Positions 42,165 through 51,538 of a stretch of DNA of 64,000 nt are shown one piece after another. A program made the position numbers and the translations under genes. The first letter of the stretch is position 1, and every line of letters starts with the position of its first letter. The notes beneath the pieces were generated by a model. That model was given only the letters and a program-made list of their open reading frames with translations. It made no database searches and was not told the DNA's origin. Source of the DNA: Flavobacterium sp. (GTDB lineage Bacteria; Bacteroidota; Bacteroidia; Flavobacteriales; Flavobacteriaceae); assembly GCA_024644655.1 (NCBI GenBank), contig JAHEHJ010000007.1, positions 56,503 to 120,502 on the forward strand, in the 5' to 3' direction.

Positions 42165-43286
42165 TTATACCCCTTGTAAAGCGGCTACTAAATAATCTAT
42201 TTCTTCTTTTGTATTGTAATGACTAAATGAAATTCGCAAACTAGGCAAAGCTAATGCCTCTGTATCCAACATCTCAGCCAATACATGGGATGGCTTGATA
42301 CTACCACTCTGACATGCACTACCACGTGAAACGGAAATCCCTTTCATATCCAAGTGAAACAAAATCATAGCTGTCTTATCGGCTGTTAATGGCAATTGAA
42401 TATTAAGTATCGTATATAAAGTAATCTGACCATTTACGCTACATGCTGGAAAAACTGCTTGTATTTTTTGCAAACAATAATCCTTTAGATTAGTTATGTA
42501 ATTCATTTCAGCATCCAAATTCATATAGGCCAACTCTAATGCCTTGGCCATCCCCGCAATTTGATGCACCGATTCAGTACCCGCACGCCATCCTTTTTCT
42601 TGCTCTCCACCAAACAACATAGGCTGCAAAACCAATCCCTTCCGCACATATGCAAAACCAACACCTTTAGGCCCGTGATACTTATGCGCACTTGACACTA
42701 AAAAATCAATAGGCAACATCGATAAATCGAAAGGGAGTTTCCCTATAGATTGCACTGTATCACAATGAAACAAGGCCTGATGCAAGCGACATAATTTACC
42801 AATAGCATCTATATCATGAATAACTCCTGTCTCATTATTCACATGCATTAAAGTCACTAAGGTTTTTGCCGTACTATCTAAAGCTTGCTCTAAAAAATCC
42901 ATATCTAAAGACCCATCAGAAAAAATAGGCACATACACTAATTCTATAGCAAACTCGTGCTGTAAGGCTAACAACGTATATAAAGTAGCATGATGCTCCA
43001 CTTTTGACGTAATAATTCGAGTTACACCAAAGTCCTTTACTGCAACTCGTAATATCCAATTAGTTGCCTCTGTAGCACTTGAGGTAAATACAATCTCACT
43101 TGAAGTAGCATGCAAGTGTTTGGCTATGCTTTTGCGTGCCGTTTCAAGAACTGCCTTAGCACTTCTCCCCATACTATGAGTAGAAGACGGATTTCCATAT
43201 TCCTCTGCCAATACGCGGGTCATTTCCACAATTACTTCTTGGCGTAATGGAGTGGTTGCGGCATTATCAAGATACACATTTTTCAT
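42165..43286 (-). CDS. Cysteine desulfurase, NifS/IscS family
   Basis: 373 residues from ATG 43286 (MKNVYLDNAATTPLRQEV); five preceding residues of the ORF-track start are less likely. FLVSSAHKYHGPKGVGF holds the PLP Lys and VSRGSACQSGS the catalytic Cys. Supplies persulfide sulfur for Fe-S or thio-cofactors. The promoter box lies at 43331. Monocistronic, so not in a suf/isc operon. Confidence 0.94.
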   Translation of the reverse strand: MKNVYLDNAATTPLRQEVIVEMTRVLAEEYGNPSSTHSMGRSAKAVLETARKSIAKHLHATSSEIVFTSSATEATNWILRVAVKDFGVTRIITSKVEHHATLYTLLALQHEFAIELVYVPIFSDGSLDMDFLEQALDSTAKTLVTLMHVNNETGVIHDIDAIGKLCRLHQALFHCDTVQSIGKLPFDLSMLPIDFLVSSAHKYHGPKGVGFAYVRKGLVLQPMLFGGEQEKGWRAGTESVHQIAGMAKALELAYMNLDAEMNYITNLKDYCLQKIQAVFPACSVNGQITLYTILNIQLPLTADKTAMILFHLDMKGISVSRGSACQSGSIKPSHVLAEMLDTEALALPSLRISFSHYNTKEEIDYLVAALQGV

Positions 43287-43330
43287 AAAGAGCCATTTCA
43301 AAGGGACAAGGCACCCTAATTTTACTGTTG

Positions 43331-43338
43331 CAAATATA
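43331..43338 (-). promoter_or_regulatory. Bacteroidota -7 box of the cysteine desulfurase gene
   Basis: TATATTTG on the minus strand, 44 bases before the ATG at 43286. Confidence 0.55.
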
Positions 43339-43420
43339 AAAAGGTCAGTTCCTAATTAAATGATAAAAGATAAATATAATAGCATAAAAAACTTATTTTT
43401 GCTAAAAATTAACAAAAGGA

Positions 43421-44374
43421 ATGAAACGAATTGTAAGCTTATTGCTATTAGTGCTATTCATCAATGCTTGTGATGACGGCAATATAACTGTTCAAACGAT
43501 AGACTTTTCTGCCGTAAGTGCTCAAAAATGTAGTGCCAAAGATGTTATCTATAAAGTAAAGGATTCTGAAATGCTTTTCATTGAAATTCCAGCTACTACT
43601 TTTAGTAGTGACGAAACTGTTGAAGGGGCTCCTATAGAAGTTCCTATAACGGGTTCGGTCAAAGTAACCTATAGAAGATATGATAATACAGTTAGCAACA
43701 ACAATATTTGCCCTACTGTGCCTAGCGCCACACCCAATTTGTTAGAAGAATGGAATGCCTCATCAGGCACAATCCAAATAACAGCTACAGCTATAAAATC
43801 AACAAATACAACTACTCAAGCTACCTCAATAACAGGTTATAAATACTATATCGTATTCAAAAATATAACTTTCCAAACTTCAAGTGGACCTCAAGTACAT
43901 GAAACATTCATTTTTGGAAATTACACCACCTCTGTAAGTGGTTTAGCATTTGGCTTTGATACAGAAGTAGAAAAAAGCTCATGTGATAACCGAATTTTCA
44001 ACTTTTCTGGAAGTGAATCTTTAGTTTTAGATGTAACTGATTACGCAACGCTTTTTGAGAATACAGTAACAACAACTCCAAGAACCGCTCTAATCAATGC
44101 ATCCAATAAATTGACTTACCGCTTGTACAACAATCCGGTTACTGATGCCTATTTCTGTGCAACCACTACTCCTACTACACCTACTCTTTCTCAAACATGG
44201 AATGGGGTTGCAGGTGTTGAGGGTTTCAGTGGAATAATCGAAGTAAGTACCTCTACCTTTGGTACTGGATTTCAACACACTATTCACTTAAAGAAAGTAT
44301 CTATGTCTAAAGGAAATAGTTCCTTTTATTTAGGCGACGACTATACATTTGGTTCATTTGTAACCAACCCTTAA
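43421..44374 (+). CDS. Lipoprotein with two homologous beta domains
   Basis: 317 residues. The signal MKRIVSLLLLVLFINACDDG has lipobox Cys17. Two ~140-residue halves share a beta pattern: VTYRRYDNTVSNNNICPT...WNASSGTIQI and LTYRLYNNPVTDAYFCAT...WNGVAGVEGF, each with Cys. Function unknown; surface exposed or periplasmic. It ends 14 bases before the bshC start and may be co-transcribed. Confidence 0.75.
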   Translation: MKRIVSLLLLVLFINACDDGNITVQTIDFSAVSAQKCSAKDVIYKVKDSEMLFIEIPATTFSSDETVEGAPIEVPITGSVKVTYRRYDNTVSNNNICPTVPSATPNLLEEWNASSGTIQITATAIKSTNTTTQATSITGYKYYIVFKNITFQTSSGPQVHETFIFGNYTTSVSGLAFGFDTEVEKSSCDNRIFNFSGSESLVLDVTDYATLFENTVTTTPRTALINASNKLTYRLYNNPVTDAYFCATTTPTTPTLSQTWNGVAGVEGFSGIIEVSTSTFGTGFQHTIHLKKVSMSKGNSSFYLGDDYTFGSFVTNP

Positions 44375-44388
44375 TAACGCTATTTGTG

Positions 44389-45981
44389 ATGCCAACCGAC
44401 TGTATAAGCTATCAACAATCTGGCTATTTCTCTAAACTAATCACCGATTATTTAGAGCAAAAAGCTGAGTTGGAATCACTGTACAATCATTTCCCTACAT
44501 CGGAGAATTTCAAACTACAAATAGCTGAAAAACAAAATAGTTTTCCACAAGTAAACCGCTCTACATTAGTAAATGCAGTAGCAAAACAATACGAAGATTG
44601 TAAAACTTCTGAAGCGACGAATGCAAACATCCAAAAACTTGAGCATTCCAATACTTTTACTATAACAACAGGACATCAACTAAATTTGTTTACTGGTCCT
44701 TTGTATTTCGTATACAAAATTACAAGTACCATCAACTTGTGCCACCAATTAAAGAAAGATTACCCACATTGTGATTTTGTACCCGTGTATTGGATGGCTA
44801 CAGAAGACCATGATTTTGAAGAAATAAATTTCTTTCAGTATAAGAACACCAAAATAAAATGGGACGTTGAAAGTAAAGGCCCTGTAGGAAGATTATCTAC
44901 TAATGGTCTAGATATAGTATATGAGGCTTTCGCTAATGTTCTTGGAAATAGCATCAATGCAACTTATCTAAAAGAATTATTCCAAAAAAGTTACTTGCAA
45001 CACCCCTCACTGGCAGCAGCAACAAGATTTTTAGTTAATGAATTATTTGGCAACCAAGGTCTTGTGATACTAGACGGAGATGACAGCTCCCTTAAAAGAC
45101 TATTCATTCCCTACATAAAAAAGGAATTAATCAATCAAACTAGCTATAAAAACGTTACTACTACCAACGAACATCTAAAAGAAAATTACCCCATACAGGT
45201 CAACCCCAGGGAAATTAACTTATTTTATATAGAAGACTCGCTAAGGGAACGAATTGTTCAGAAAGACAATCACTTTGCTATCAACAACACATCAATATCT
45301 TATACCCCAGAAGAACTACTAGCCTTGCTAGAAACAAATCCCGAGAAGTTTAGTCCAAATGTAATCTTGAGACCACTCTACCAAGAAGTCATATTACCCA
45401 ATTTAGCCTATATTGGTGGTGGTGGTGAATTGGCTTACTGGCTTCAATTAAAATCTAATTTCGAAGCAAATGCAATACCCTTCCCAATGCTAGTATTGAG
45501 AAACTCGGTACTGATTGCCTCTGAAAAACAATCGCAAAAAGCAGCCAAGTTAGAATTGTCTTGGGCCGATTTATTTTGCAACCAACAAGACTTATTCAAC
45601 CTTAAAACAAAAGAATTTTCTAAGTTTACTATTGATTTTACACCTCAAAAAGAATCGTTACGTCAACAATTCATTGCGTTAAAAGAAATAGCCCAACAAA
45701 CTGACCCTTCATTTTTAGGTGCTGTCAATGCCCAAGAAAAAAAACAAACAAATGGCTTAGAAACACTTGAAAAACGCTTGCTTAAAGCCGAAAAAAGGGT
45801 TCATAAAGATCATTTAGAACGCATCATCAATCTGCAAAACGAATTGTTCCCAGGACAATCGCTTCAAGAACGCAAAGCAAATTTCTCCCAATTTTATATG
45901 GAATATGGCCCTGAAATTTTCCAACACCTTACGGCCAACCTCAACCCATTAGAAGCTGATTTTAAAATCATTACACTCTAA
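44389..45981 (+). CDS. bshC: Bacillithiol biosynthesis cysteine-adding enzyme
   Basis: 530 residues from ATG 44389 (GTG 44386 also possible). TTGHQLNLFTGPLYFVYKI and PVYWMATEDHDFEEIN are the conserved BshC nucleotide-binding and catalytic segments; a coiled segment (~430-480) and GQSLQERKANFSQFY at the end complete the fold. It adds Cys to GlcN-malate, the last step of bacillithiol synthesis. bshA and bshB are not in this window. Confidence 0.94.
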   Translation: MPTDCISYQQSGYFSKLITDYLEQKAELESLYNHFPTSENFKLQIAEKQNSFPQVNRSTLVNAVAKQYEDCKTSEATNANIQKLEHSNTFTITTGHQLNLFTGPLYFVYKITSTINLCHQLKKDYPHCDFVPVYWMATEDHDFEEINFFQYKNTKIKWDVESKGPVGRLSTNGLDIVYEAFANVLGNSINATYLKELFQKSYLQHPSLAAATRFLVNELFGNQGLVILDGDDSSLKRLFIPYIKKELINQTSYKNVTTTNEHLKENYPIQVNPREINLFYIEDSLRERIVQKDNHFAINNTSISYTPEELLALLETNPEKFSPNVILRPLYQEVILPNLAYIGGGGELAYWLQLKSNFEANAIPFPMLVLRNSVLIASEKQSQKAAKLELSWADLFCNQQDLFNLKTKEFSKFTIDFTPQKESLRQQFIALKEIAQQTDPSFLGAVNAQEKKQTNGLETLEKRLLKAEKRVHKDHLERIINLQNELFPGQSLQERKANFSQFYMEYGPEIFQHLTANLNPLEADFKIITL

Positions 45982-46001
45982 TTTTAAAAAAGTTTTCAAC
46001 A

Positions 46002-46015
46002 CGAAAACGTTTTCG
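46002..46015. promoter_or_regulatory. LacI-family-like operator palindrome
   Basis: CGAAAACGTTTTCG, a perfect 14-bp palindrome with central AACGTT, about 80 bases before ATG 46097. The form fits LacI-type regulators that govern alpha-glucan use in Bacteroidota. No regulator gene is in the window. Confidence 0.5.
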
Positions 46016-46096
46016 CTTACCCAAAAAATAGCGTATAAAGAAAATTACTTTACATTTATAAGTAAGAACTATTTCAAAAACTCAAAACTATATCGT

Positions 46097-47317
46097 ATGA
46101 AAAGAAAATTACTATTTTTATTTAGCATAATTACGCTGGCTTTGAATGCCAATGCGCAAACTATTTCTATGATTGGCAGTACTAGCCCTTCCGGAAGTTG
46201 GGGTGTAGATACTGACATGATTACAACAGACGGTATTACATATACTCTATCAAATGTATCGCTAACTAGTGCTACTGATCCAAATACTACAGGGCTAAAA
46301 TTTAGACAAGACCACGACTGGGCTATCAATTGGGGAGACGCCGCATTTCCTTCAGGAACAGCAACTCTTAACGGATTAAACATCTTAACACTAGCTGGTA
46401 CTTATGATGTTACCTTTAACAAGGTAACTGGGGCCTATTCCTTTTCAGGTACTCAAACAGTAATTCATACCATAGCTTTAGTAGGTTCAGCAGCGGGAGG
46501 ATGGCCAATTGACCCACAAATTGACGCCAATACATTGACGACTTCAAATGGAATCAATTATTTTTCTAATTCTATTACCCTTACTGCTGGTGCATGCAAA
46601 TTTCGTCAAGACAACTCTTGGTCAACTTCTTGGGGAGGTACTACGTTCCCAACAGGACCTCAAGTGGATAATACAAATGACATAGTGGTGCCAACAGGTG
46701 GAAAATACCGTGTGAATTTTAACCGCAATACAGGCGCTTATGCCTTTGACTTTCCAGCAATTTCAATTGTAGGAGAAGCTGTTGGGGGTTGGCCTGGAGA
46801 TCCAGGAAACCTAGGACCTATAGATACTCATCAGTTAACTACTAGCGATGGGGAAACCTATACCATCAATAACCTAGCTGTTACTACCGCCATCACAGGA
46901 GGTGGTGCCAAATTTCGCCAAGACAATGTTTGGGACACTTCATGGGGTAATGATGCTTTCCCGAGTGCTGCTTCATCTAATGGTTCTAATATCCTAACCC
47001 AAGCTGGAACCTATAATGTAACTTTTACACGCTCTACTGGCGCATATACGTTTACTTCAGTTTTAAATACAACAGCACACCAAAAAGCACTTTGCCATAT
47101 ATATCCTAATCCTACACAAAACGAATGGTCTATCACTTCACCAAATGAAAATATACTTTCTGTTACTCTATCAAATGTGTTAGGTAAAACGATAAGCACC
47201 TCTTTACCAAACAGTACTTCCGCTACTCTTGAAGCTAGTACGTATGAAAAAGGAGTGTATTTCATTACAGTGGAAACCGCTTCAGCAAAAGAAACCTATA
47301 AAGTAATCAAACTTTAA
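46097..47317 (+). CDS. T9SS-exported protein with three SusE/F-like repeats (copy 1)
   Basis: 406 residues. Signal peptide MKRKLLFLFSIITLALNANA. Three ~105-residue modules repeat the pattern KFRQD-x2-W-x3-WG-x3-FP...Y-x-V-x-FN/T-R-x-TGAY-x-F (around 75-115, 165-215, 275-320), reminiscent of the starch-binding domains of SusE/SusF. The last ~75 residues (YPNPTQNEWSITSPNEN...GVYFITVETASAKETYKVIKL) are a T9SS type A sorting domain. It is exported to the cell surface and probably binds glucan. The paralogue follows at once. Confidence 0.88.
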   Translation: MKRKLLFLFSIITLALNANAQTISMIGSTSPSGSWGVDTDMITTDGITYTLSNVSLTSATDPNTTGLKFRQDHDWAINWGDAAFPSGTATLNGLNILTLAGTYDVTFNKVTGAYSFSGTQTVIHTIALVGSAAGGWPIDPQIDANTLTTSNGINYFSNSITLTAGACKFRQDNSWSTSWGGTTFPTGPQVDNTNDIVVPTGGKYRVNFNRNTGAYAFDFPAISIVGEAVGGWPGDPGNLGPIDTHQLTTSDGETYTINNLAVTTAITGGGAKFRQDNVWDTSWGNDAFPSAASSNGSNILTQAGTYNVTFTRSTGAYTFTSVLNTTAHQKALCHIYPNPTQNEWSITSPNENILSVTLSNVLGKTISTSLPNSTSATLEASTYEKGVYFITVETASAKETYKVIKL

Positions 47318-47337
47318 AATATACATAACCCTAATGA

Positions 47338-47371
47338 AATCCCATACTCTAATGAAGCGTATGGGATTATT
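47338..47371. terminator. Hairpin between the two paralogues
   Basis: AATCCCATAC/GTATGGGATT with only a weak T run; partial attenuation of readthrough is possible. Confidence 0.5.
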
Positions 47372-47377
47372 TGTATC

Positions 47378-48550
47378 ATGAAAAAACAGTTCCTTTTCCT
47401 TAGCATATTTTGCCTTCTATTAATTCCGTCATGGGCACAAACAATAACAATTGTGGGTAGTGGTGTGAATGGTTGGCCGCCAACAATTGGCCCTGAAATC
47501 AGTTTAACTACTACTGACAACCAAATCTACACGATAAACCACCTCACACTAACCGATGGCGAAGTAAAGTTCAGACAAGACTTGAGTTGGACAATCAACT
47601 GGGGAGGAAATACCTTTCCAAGTGGTCAAGGGATTCTATTGGGACCCAACATACTAAGTACAGCAGGAACTTACGATGTAACATTCAACAGAATCAACGG
47701 CACCTATACCTTCATTCCTAGCACAAGCTTTCCAAGCATTGGAATTTGGGGACCCGCTGTAAATTCACAATTGGGATATGTAGGAGCCGATATAGATATG
47801 GAAACCTCAGATGGCATTACCTATACCCTATCTGGATTTTATTTCAGTAGCGGAAACGCCTATTTCAGACAAGATAACGCAACCAACTTCGTATGGGGTA
47901 GCGTCGCCTTTCCTACAGGTACGGCCCAACTCAATGGCCCTACGATTTTTGTTACAGGAGGGGAATGGTTTGTAACTTTCAATCGCCTTACAGGTGACTA
48001 CAGTTTTAGATACCCTAGCATTGGAATACTCGGCACAGCACTAAATGGTTTTGATTCTATTGATACCGACTTAGAAACTACGAACGGTCGGGATTATTCC
48101 ACACCCGCTATCAACCTAATGGCTGGTGAAGTCAAATTCCGAAAAGACAACTTGTGGACAACAAATTGGGGAGCCAATACATTCCCTGTTGGAATAGGAA
48201 CACAAGACGGACCCAATATCCCAGTAAATGCCGAATCAGTTTATAGTATTCAATTTAATCGGAGTACGGGAGACTACATTTTTACGGATATCGGGCTCGG
48301 ATCAAACAGTTTTAGCAGTACTGCTTCAATACTAGCCTATCCAAACCCAACATCCAATTCTTGGAACTTGACCTCCCAAAACGAAATCGAACAACTAGTA
48401 CTCTCAAATGAATTAGGCCAAATACTGCAAATAAGCTACCCTAAAACCAAATCATGTACTATAGAAGCATCCATACTCCCACTAGGTGTTTATTGGGCTA
48501 AAATGACAAATGGCTCTCAACAAACAACTCTAAAATTGATCAAAAACTAA
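47378..48550 (+). CDS. T9SS-exported protein with three SusE/F-like repeats (copy 2)
   Basis: 390 residues. Signal peptide MKKQFLFLSIFCLLLIPSWA. Same three modules (VKFRQDLSWTINWGGNTFP, AYFRQDNATNFVWGSVAFP, VKFRKDNLWTTNWGANTFP) and a T9SS type A end (YPNPTSNSWNLTSQNEIEQL). A tandem duplicate of the 46097 gene, now clearly diverged. Likely same surface role. Confidence 0.86.
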   Translation: MKKQFLFLSIFCLLLIPSWAQTITIVGSGVNGWPPTIGPEISLTTTDNQIYTINHLTLTDGEVKFRQDLSWTINWGGNTFPSGQGILLGPNILSTAGTYDVTFNRINGTYTFIPSTSFPSIGIWGPAVNSQLGYVGADIDMETSDGITYTLSGFYFSSGNAYFRQDNATNFVWGSVAFPTGTAQLNGPTIFVTGGEWFVTFNRLTGDYSFRYPSIGILGTALNGFDSIDTDLETTNGRDYSTPAINLMAGEVKFRKDNLWTTNWGANTFPVGIGTQDGPNIPVNAESVYSIQFNRSTGDYIFTDIGLGSNSFSSTASILAYPNPTSNSWNLTSQNEIEQLVLSNELGQILQISYPKTKSCTIEASILPLGVYWAKMTNGSQQTTLKLIKN

Positions 48551-48594
48551 ATAAAGTGGGAACAACAGAATTTTTTTTTTCAAATAAGAAACAC

Positions 48595-48602
48595 TACTTT
48601 TG
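48595..48602 (+). promoter_or_regulatory. Bacteroidota -7 box of ndk
   Basis: TACTTTTG, 26 bases before ATG 48629. Confidence 0.65.
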
Positions 48603-48628
48603 CACCCAAATTAAAATAAACAAACAAA

Positions 48629-49048
48629 ATGGCAACAAATAGAACATTTACTATGATTAAGCCTGATGGTGTTGAAAACGGACACATCGGTGGGATTCTA
48701 AATATGATTACTGAAGGTGGCTTCAAAATCGTAGCAATGAAATTAACGCAATTGACTGTAGCAGACGCTCAAAAATTCTATGCAGTACACAGCGCACGTC
48801 CTTTCTTTGGTGAATTAGTAGAATTCATGACAAGAGGTCCAATCGTAGCAGCAATCTTAGAAAAAGACAACGCAGTTGAAGATTTTAGAACATTAATAGG
48901 AGCTACAAACCCTGCTGATGCAGCAGAAGGAACTATCCGTAAAAAATATGCTACTTCAATCGGAGAAAATGCCGTACACGGTTCTGACTCTGACGAAAAT
49001 GCAGCTATTGAATCTGCTTTCCACTTTGCTGGAAGAGAGCAATTCTAA
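48629..49048 (+). CDS. ndk: Nucleoside diphosphate kinase
   Basis: 139 residues. [44 protein letters not shown] and the active-site His in [14 protein letters not shown] are all present. It equilibrates NTP pools. Terminator follows. Confidence 0.97.
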   Translation: MATNRTFTMIKPDGVENGHIGGILNMITEGGFKIVAMKLTQLTVADAQKFYAVHSARPFFGELVEFMTRGPIVAAILEKDNAVEDFRTLIGATNPADAAEGTIRKKYATSIGENAVHGSDSDENAAIESAFHFAGREQF

Positions 49049-49069
49049 TACCCATAAGTTAAATAAATC

Positions 49070-49102
49070 AAAATCCTGCTTCTATGAAGTGGGATTTTTT
49101 TA
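49070..49102 (+). terminator. Terminator of ndk
   Basis: AAATCC-x2-CTTC/GAAG-x2-GGATTT followed by T run. Confidence 0.8.
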
Positions 49103-49165
49103 TTTTTAAACATACGATGACAACATCTTATTCGTTATACAAGTCTAATAAATCAATTTATACGT

Positions 49166-49798
49166 ATGAAAAAAACAATGGTATTAGCTTTGCTTCTAGT
49201 AAGCATAGGAACGGCAACCGCACAAAACGCTTCTGAAAAAAAAGTAAGCAAATTTGAGTTTCAAGCCAATGGCAAATTGGGATTTGCACGATTAAAACAA
49301 ACCAATAACGTACCCTTAAGTGGTAACGTTAACGGTAGTGATCTATTACTTGCCTATAAAATGAGCCCCAAATGGAGTGTCGCTACCGGTGTTGGCATAC
49401 TTCAATTTGATGCCAATCCAACTATCGCTGGAAATACAGCAAGTATTAGAAACTCCTATTTGCAAATCCCTGTGCAATTTGTGGGGGATTACAATCTGTT
49501 TCATGGAACAGAACCCAAAGACCCCAAACTGTTTTTAACTTTAGGAGTTGGATTATACGCCAATACATTACTAAAACAAGAAGTAGAAACGGTAACGGGT
49601 AATACCGATACCAATAACATGGGTTGGAACTTCGGTCTATCTACAGGGGTTGGAGTAAAATTTATACTAACTGATGCGCTCAACATAGGTTTAGGTATGG
49701 AGAGCCAAAGTGAGTTCTCCAAAATGAAGAAAAACGGGGTAGAACAACGTATCGAACAAATGAATACTTTATACCTAAGATTAGGGCTTTCACTATAA
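49166..49798 (+). CDS. Porin-like outer-membrane beta-barrel protein
   Basis: 210 residues. MKKTMVLALLLVSIGTATAQ is a signal peptide. An ~8-stranded barrel pattern (KWSVATGVGILQF, KLFLTLGVGLYANT, WNFGLSTGVGVKFIL) ends LYLRLGLSL. A member of the PorT/outer-membrane beta-barrel group. Specific role unknown. Confidence 0.82.
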   Translation: MKKTMVLALLLVSIGTATAQNASEKKVSKFEFQANGKLGFARLKQTNNVPLSGNVNGSDLLLAYKMSPKWSVATGVGILQFDANPTIAGNTASIRNSYLQIPVQFVGDYNLFHGTEPKDPKLFLTLGVGLYANTLLKQEVETVTGNTDTNNMGWNFGLSTGVGVKFILTDALNIGLGMESQSEFSKMKKNGVEQRIEQMNTLYLRLGLSL

Positions 49799-49847
49799 TA
49801 GTAAACATAGAAATCTTATAAATAGCTAATTAGTAAGTAATACTATA

Positions 49848-49855
49848 TATATTTG
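49848..49855 (+). promoter_or_regulatory. Bacteroidota -7 box of the 49901 gene
   Basis: TATATTTG, 45 bases before ATG 49901. Confidence 0.55.
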
Positions 49856-49900
49856 CAATCGTATTATTTCTTACTATACATTAAAAGAATTCAAATATAA

Positions 49901-51466
49901 ATGAAAATTAACTCTCCTAAACTCACATTAATTCTACTTTTTACAAGTATTTTATCATTCTCTCAATCACCCAATATAGCTTTTAGCAAGTATTTTGGAG
50001 GGAATCGTGGCGAGGCTAAATCAATTCAAAAAACAACAGACGGTGGTTATATTATAGCTGGTTTTGCAGAAAATGCACCACCTGAAACAACTAATTATCA
50101 TGGAAATTGGGATGGCTTTGTTGTTAAGTTAAATGCTGCTTTTGAATTAGAATGGGCTAATTGTTATGGCACAGCAAACGCTGAAACTATTTCTCGAATT
50201 AAACAAACTAGTGATGGTGGATTCATCTTTGTTGGTAATGCTTATGTTCATTATGCTAATTCAACAGTAGGGACCACAGAATATGATTATTGGATTGTTA
50301 AAACCGATGCTTCAGGAACCATACAATGGGAAAAAAAATATGGTGGTAGTAAAGAAGACAGAGCTTGTTCTATTGATGAAACAACTAATGGAGAATATGT
50401 AGTCTCGGGTTGGTCTGGATCAACTGATGGAGTAAATGGAACTAATTATGGCTATGTTGATTATTGGTTAGTAAAACTAGATACTAATGGAAACATAATA
50501 CTAAATAAAAAATACGGTGGTTCTGATGACGACCATGGCTATGCAGCTGTTGTAAACAATGACGGAAGCATTGTTATGGCAGGAGAATCTTTCTCAGAAA
50601 ACAACCAAGTTACTTGTACTAATCCAATCATTTGCGAATCGTCTTTTTGGGTATTTAAAACCAATACAATCGGTAATATTGTTTGGTCTAAATGTGTAGG
50701 TTCACATTATACTGGCGCAAACTATTTTAATCGTCCATATAGCATTTTAAAGACATCTGATGATGGCTATATTGTAATTGGAAGAGGATGGGATAGTTCT
50801 ATTGAAAACACCTATGGGGCATCCGATTTTTGGGCAGTAAAATATGATAGTAATGGAGACCAACAATGGAGAGGTCATTATGGCGGTTCAGGTCAAGATG
50901 AAGCCTATTCTGTAAGACAAACTACTGATGGTGGTTATGTTTTAGTTGGTTCAACCTATTCTGAAAATGGATTAGTTACAGTAAACCTAGGCAACTATAG
51001 TTATCAGAATGGTTGGATGATTAAGCTTAATGCATCTGGAGTTTTAGAATGGCAAAAATCAGCCGGTAGCAGCAGTTTTGGATATGATTTATTTAATGAT
51101 GTAGTCCAAATAAATAATAATGAATACGCTGTTGTTGGAAAAGCAGGCAATGCTAATGATGATTGCATCGGAAGTAACGGAAGAGGTTTTTGGATTACTA
51201 AAATCAACTATGAAAACTTAAGTACTCCAACTCAAACATTGGATAATTTCGAAATGTATCCAAATCCAACGAATGGAATTGTTACTTTTAAAGCGGAAGA
51301 ATCAATATCAAAAATCGTCATTACTGATAGTAGTGGTAGAAAAGTACTAGAATGTAATGCAAATGATATTGCTCAAATTGAAGTTTCTTCTCTTTCAAGT
51401 GGGGTGTATACTATAACAGCATCTAATTCCATTCATTCTACCACAAAGAAATTAATTAGAAACTAA
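49901..51466 (+). CDS. T9SS-exported beta-propeller-like protein
   Basis: 521 residues. Signal peptide near 1-21 (ILSFSQ end). About six repeats of a TTDGGYIIAG-like loop (KTTDGGYIIAGFA, QTSDGGFIFVGNA, QTTDGGYVLVGST, each with a W-x-V/IKL-x2-xG element) suggest a propeller. The final ~75 residues (FEMYPNPTNGIVTFKAEE... GVYTITASNSIHSTTKKLIRN) are a T9SS type A sorting domain. Surface protein of unknown ligand. Confidence 0.88.
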   Translation: MKINSPKLTLILLFTSILSFSQSPNIAFSKYFGGNRGEAKSIQKTTDGGYIIAGFAENAPPETTNYHGNWDGFVVKLNAAFELEWANCYGTANAETISRIKQTSDGGFIFVGNAYVHYANSTVGTTEYDYWIVKTDASGTIQWEKKYGGSKEDRACSIDETTNGEYVVSGWSGSTDGVNGTNYGYVDYWLVKLDTNGNIILNKKYGGSDDDHGYAAVVNNDGSIVMAGESFSENNQVTCTNPIICESSFWVFKTNTIGNIVWSKCVGSHYTGANYFNRPYSILKTSDDGYIVIGRGWDSSIENTYGASDFWAVKYDSNGDQQWRGHYGGSGQDEAYSVRQTTDGGYVLVGSTYSENGLVTVNLGNYSYQNGWMIKLNASGVLEWQKSAGSSSFGYDLFNDVVQINNNEYAVVGKAGNANDDCIGSNGRGFWITKINYENLSTPTQTLDNFEMYPNPTNGIVTFKAEESISKIVITDSSGRKVLECNANDIAQIEVSSLSSGVYTITASNSIHSTTKKLIRN

Positions 51467-51488
51467 GGTACTAGTCATAATAAACATT

Positions 51489-51524
51489 AAAAAATCCCGC
51501 CTCATCAAGACGGGATTTTTTTTT
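51489..51524. terminator. Bidirectional terminator
   Basis: AAAATCCCG/CGGGATTTT with runs on both sides, between convergent genes. Confidence 0.9.
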
Positions 51525-51538
51525 ATAGATAAGTAAAC

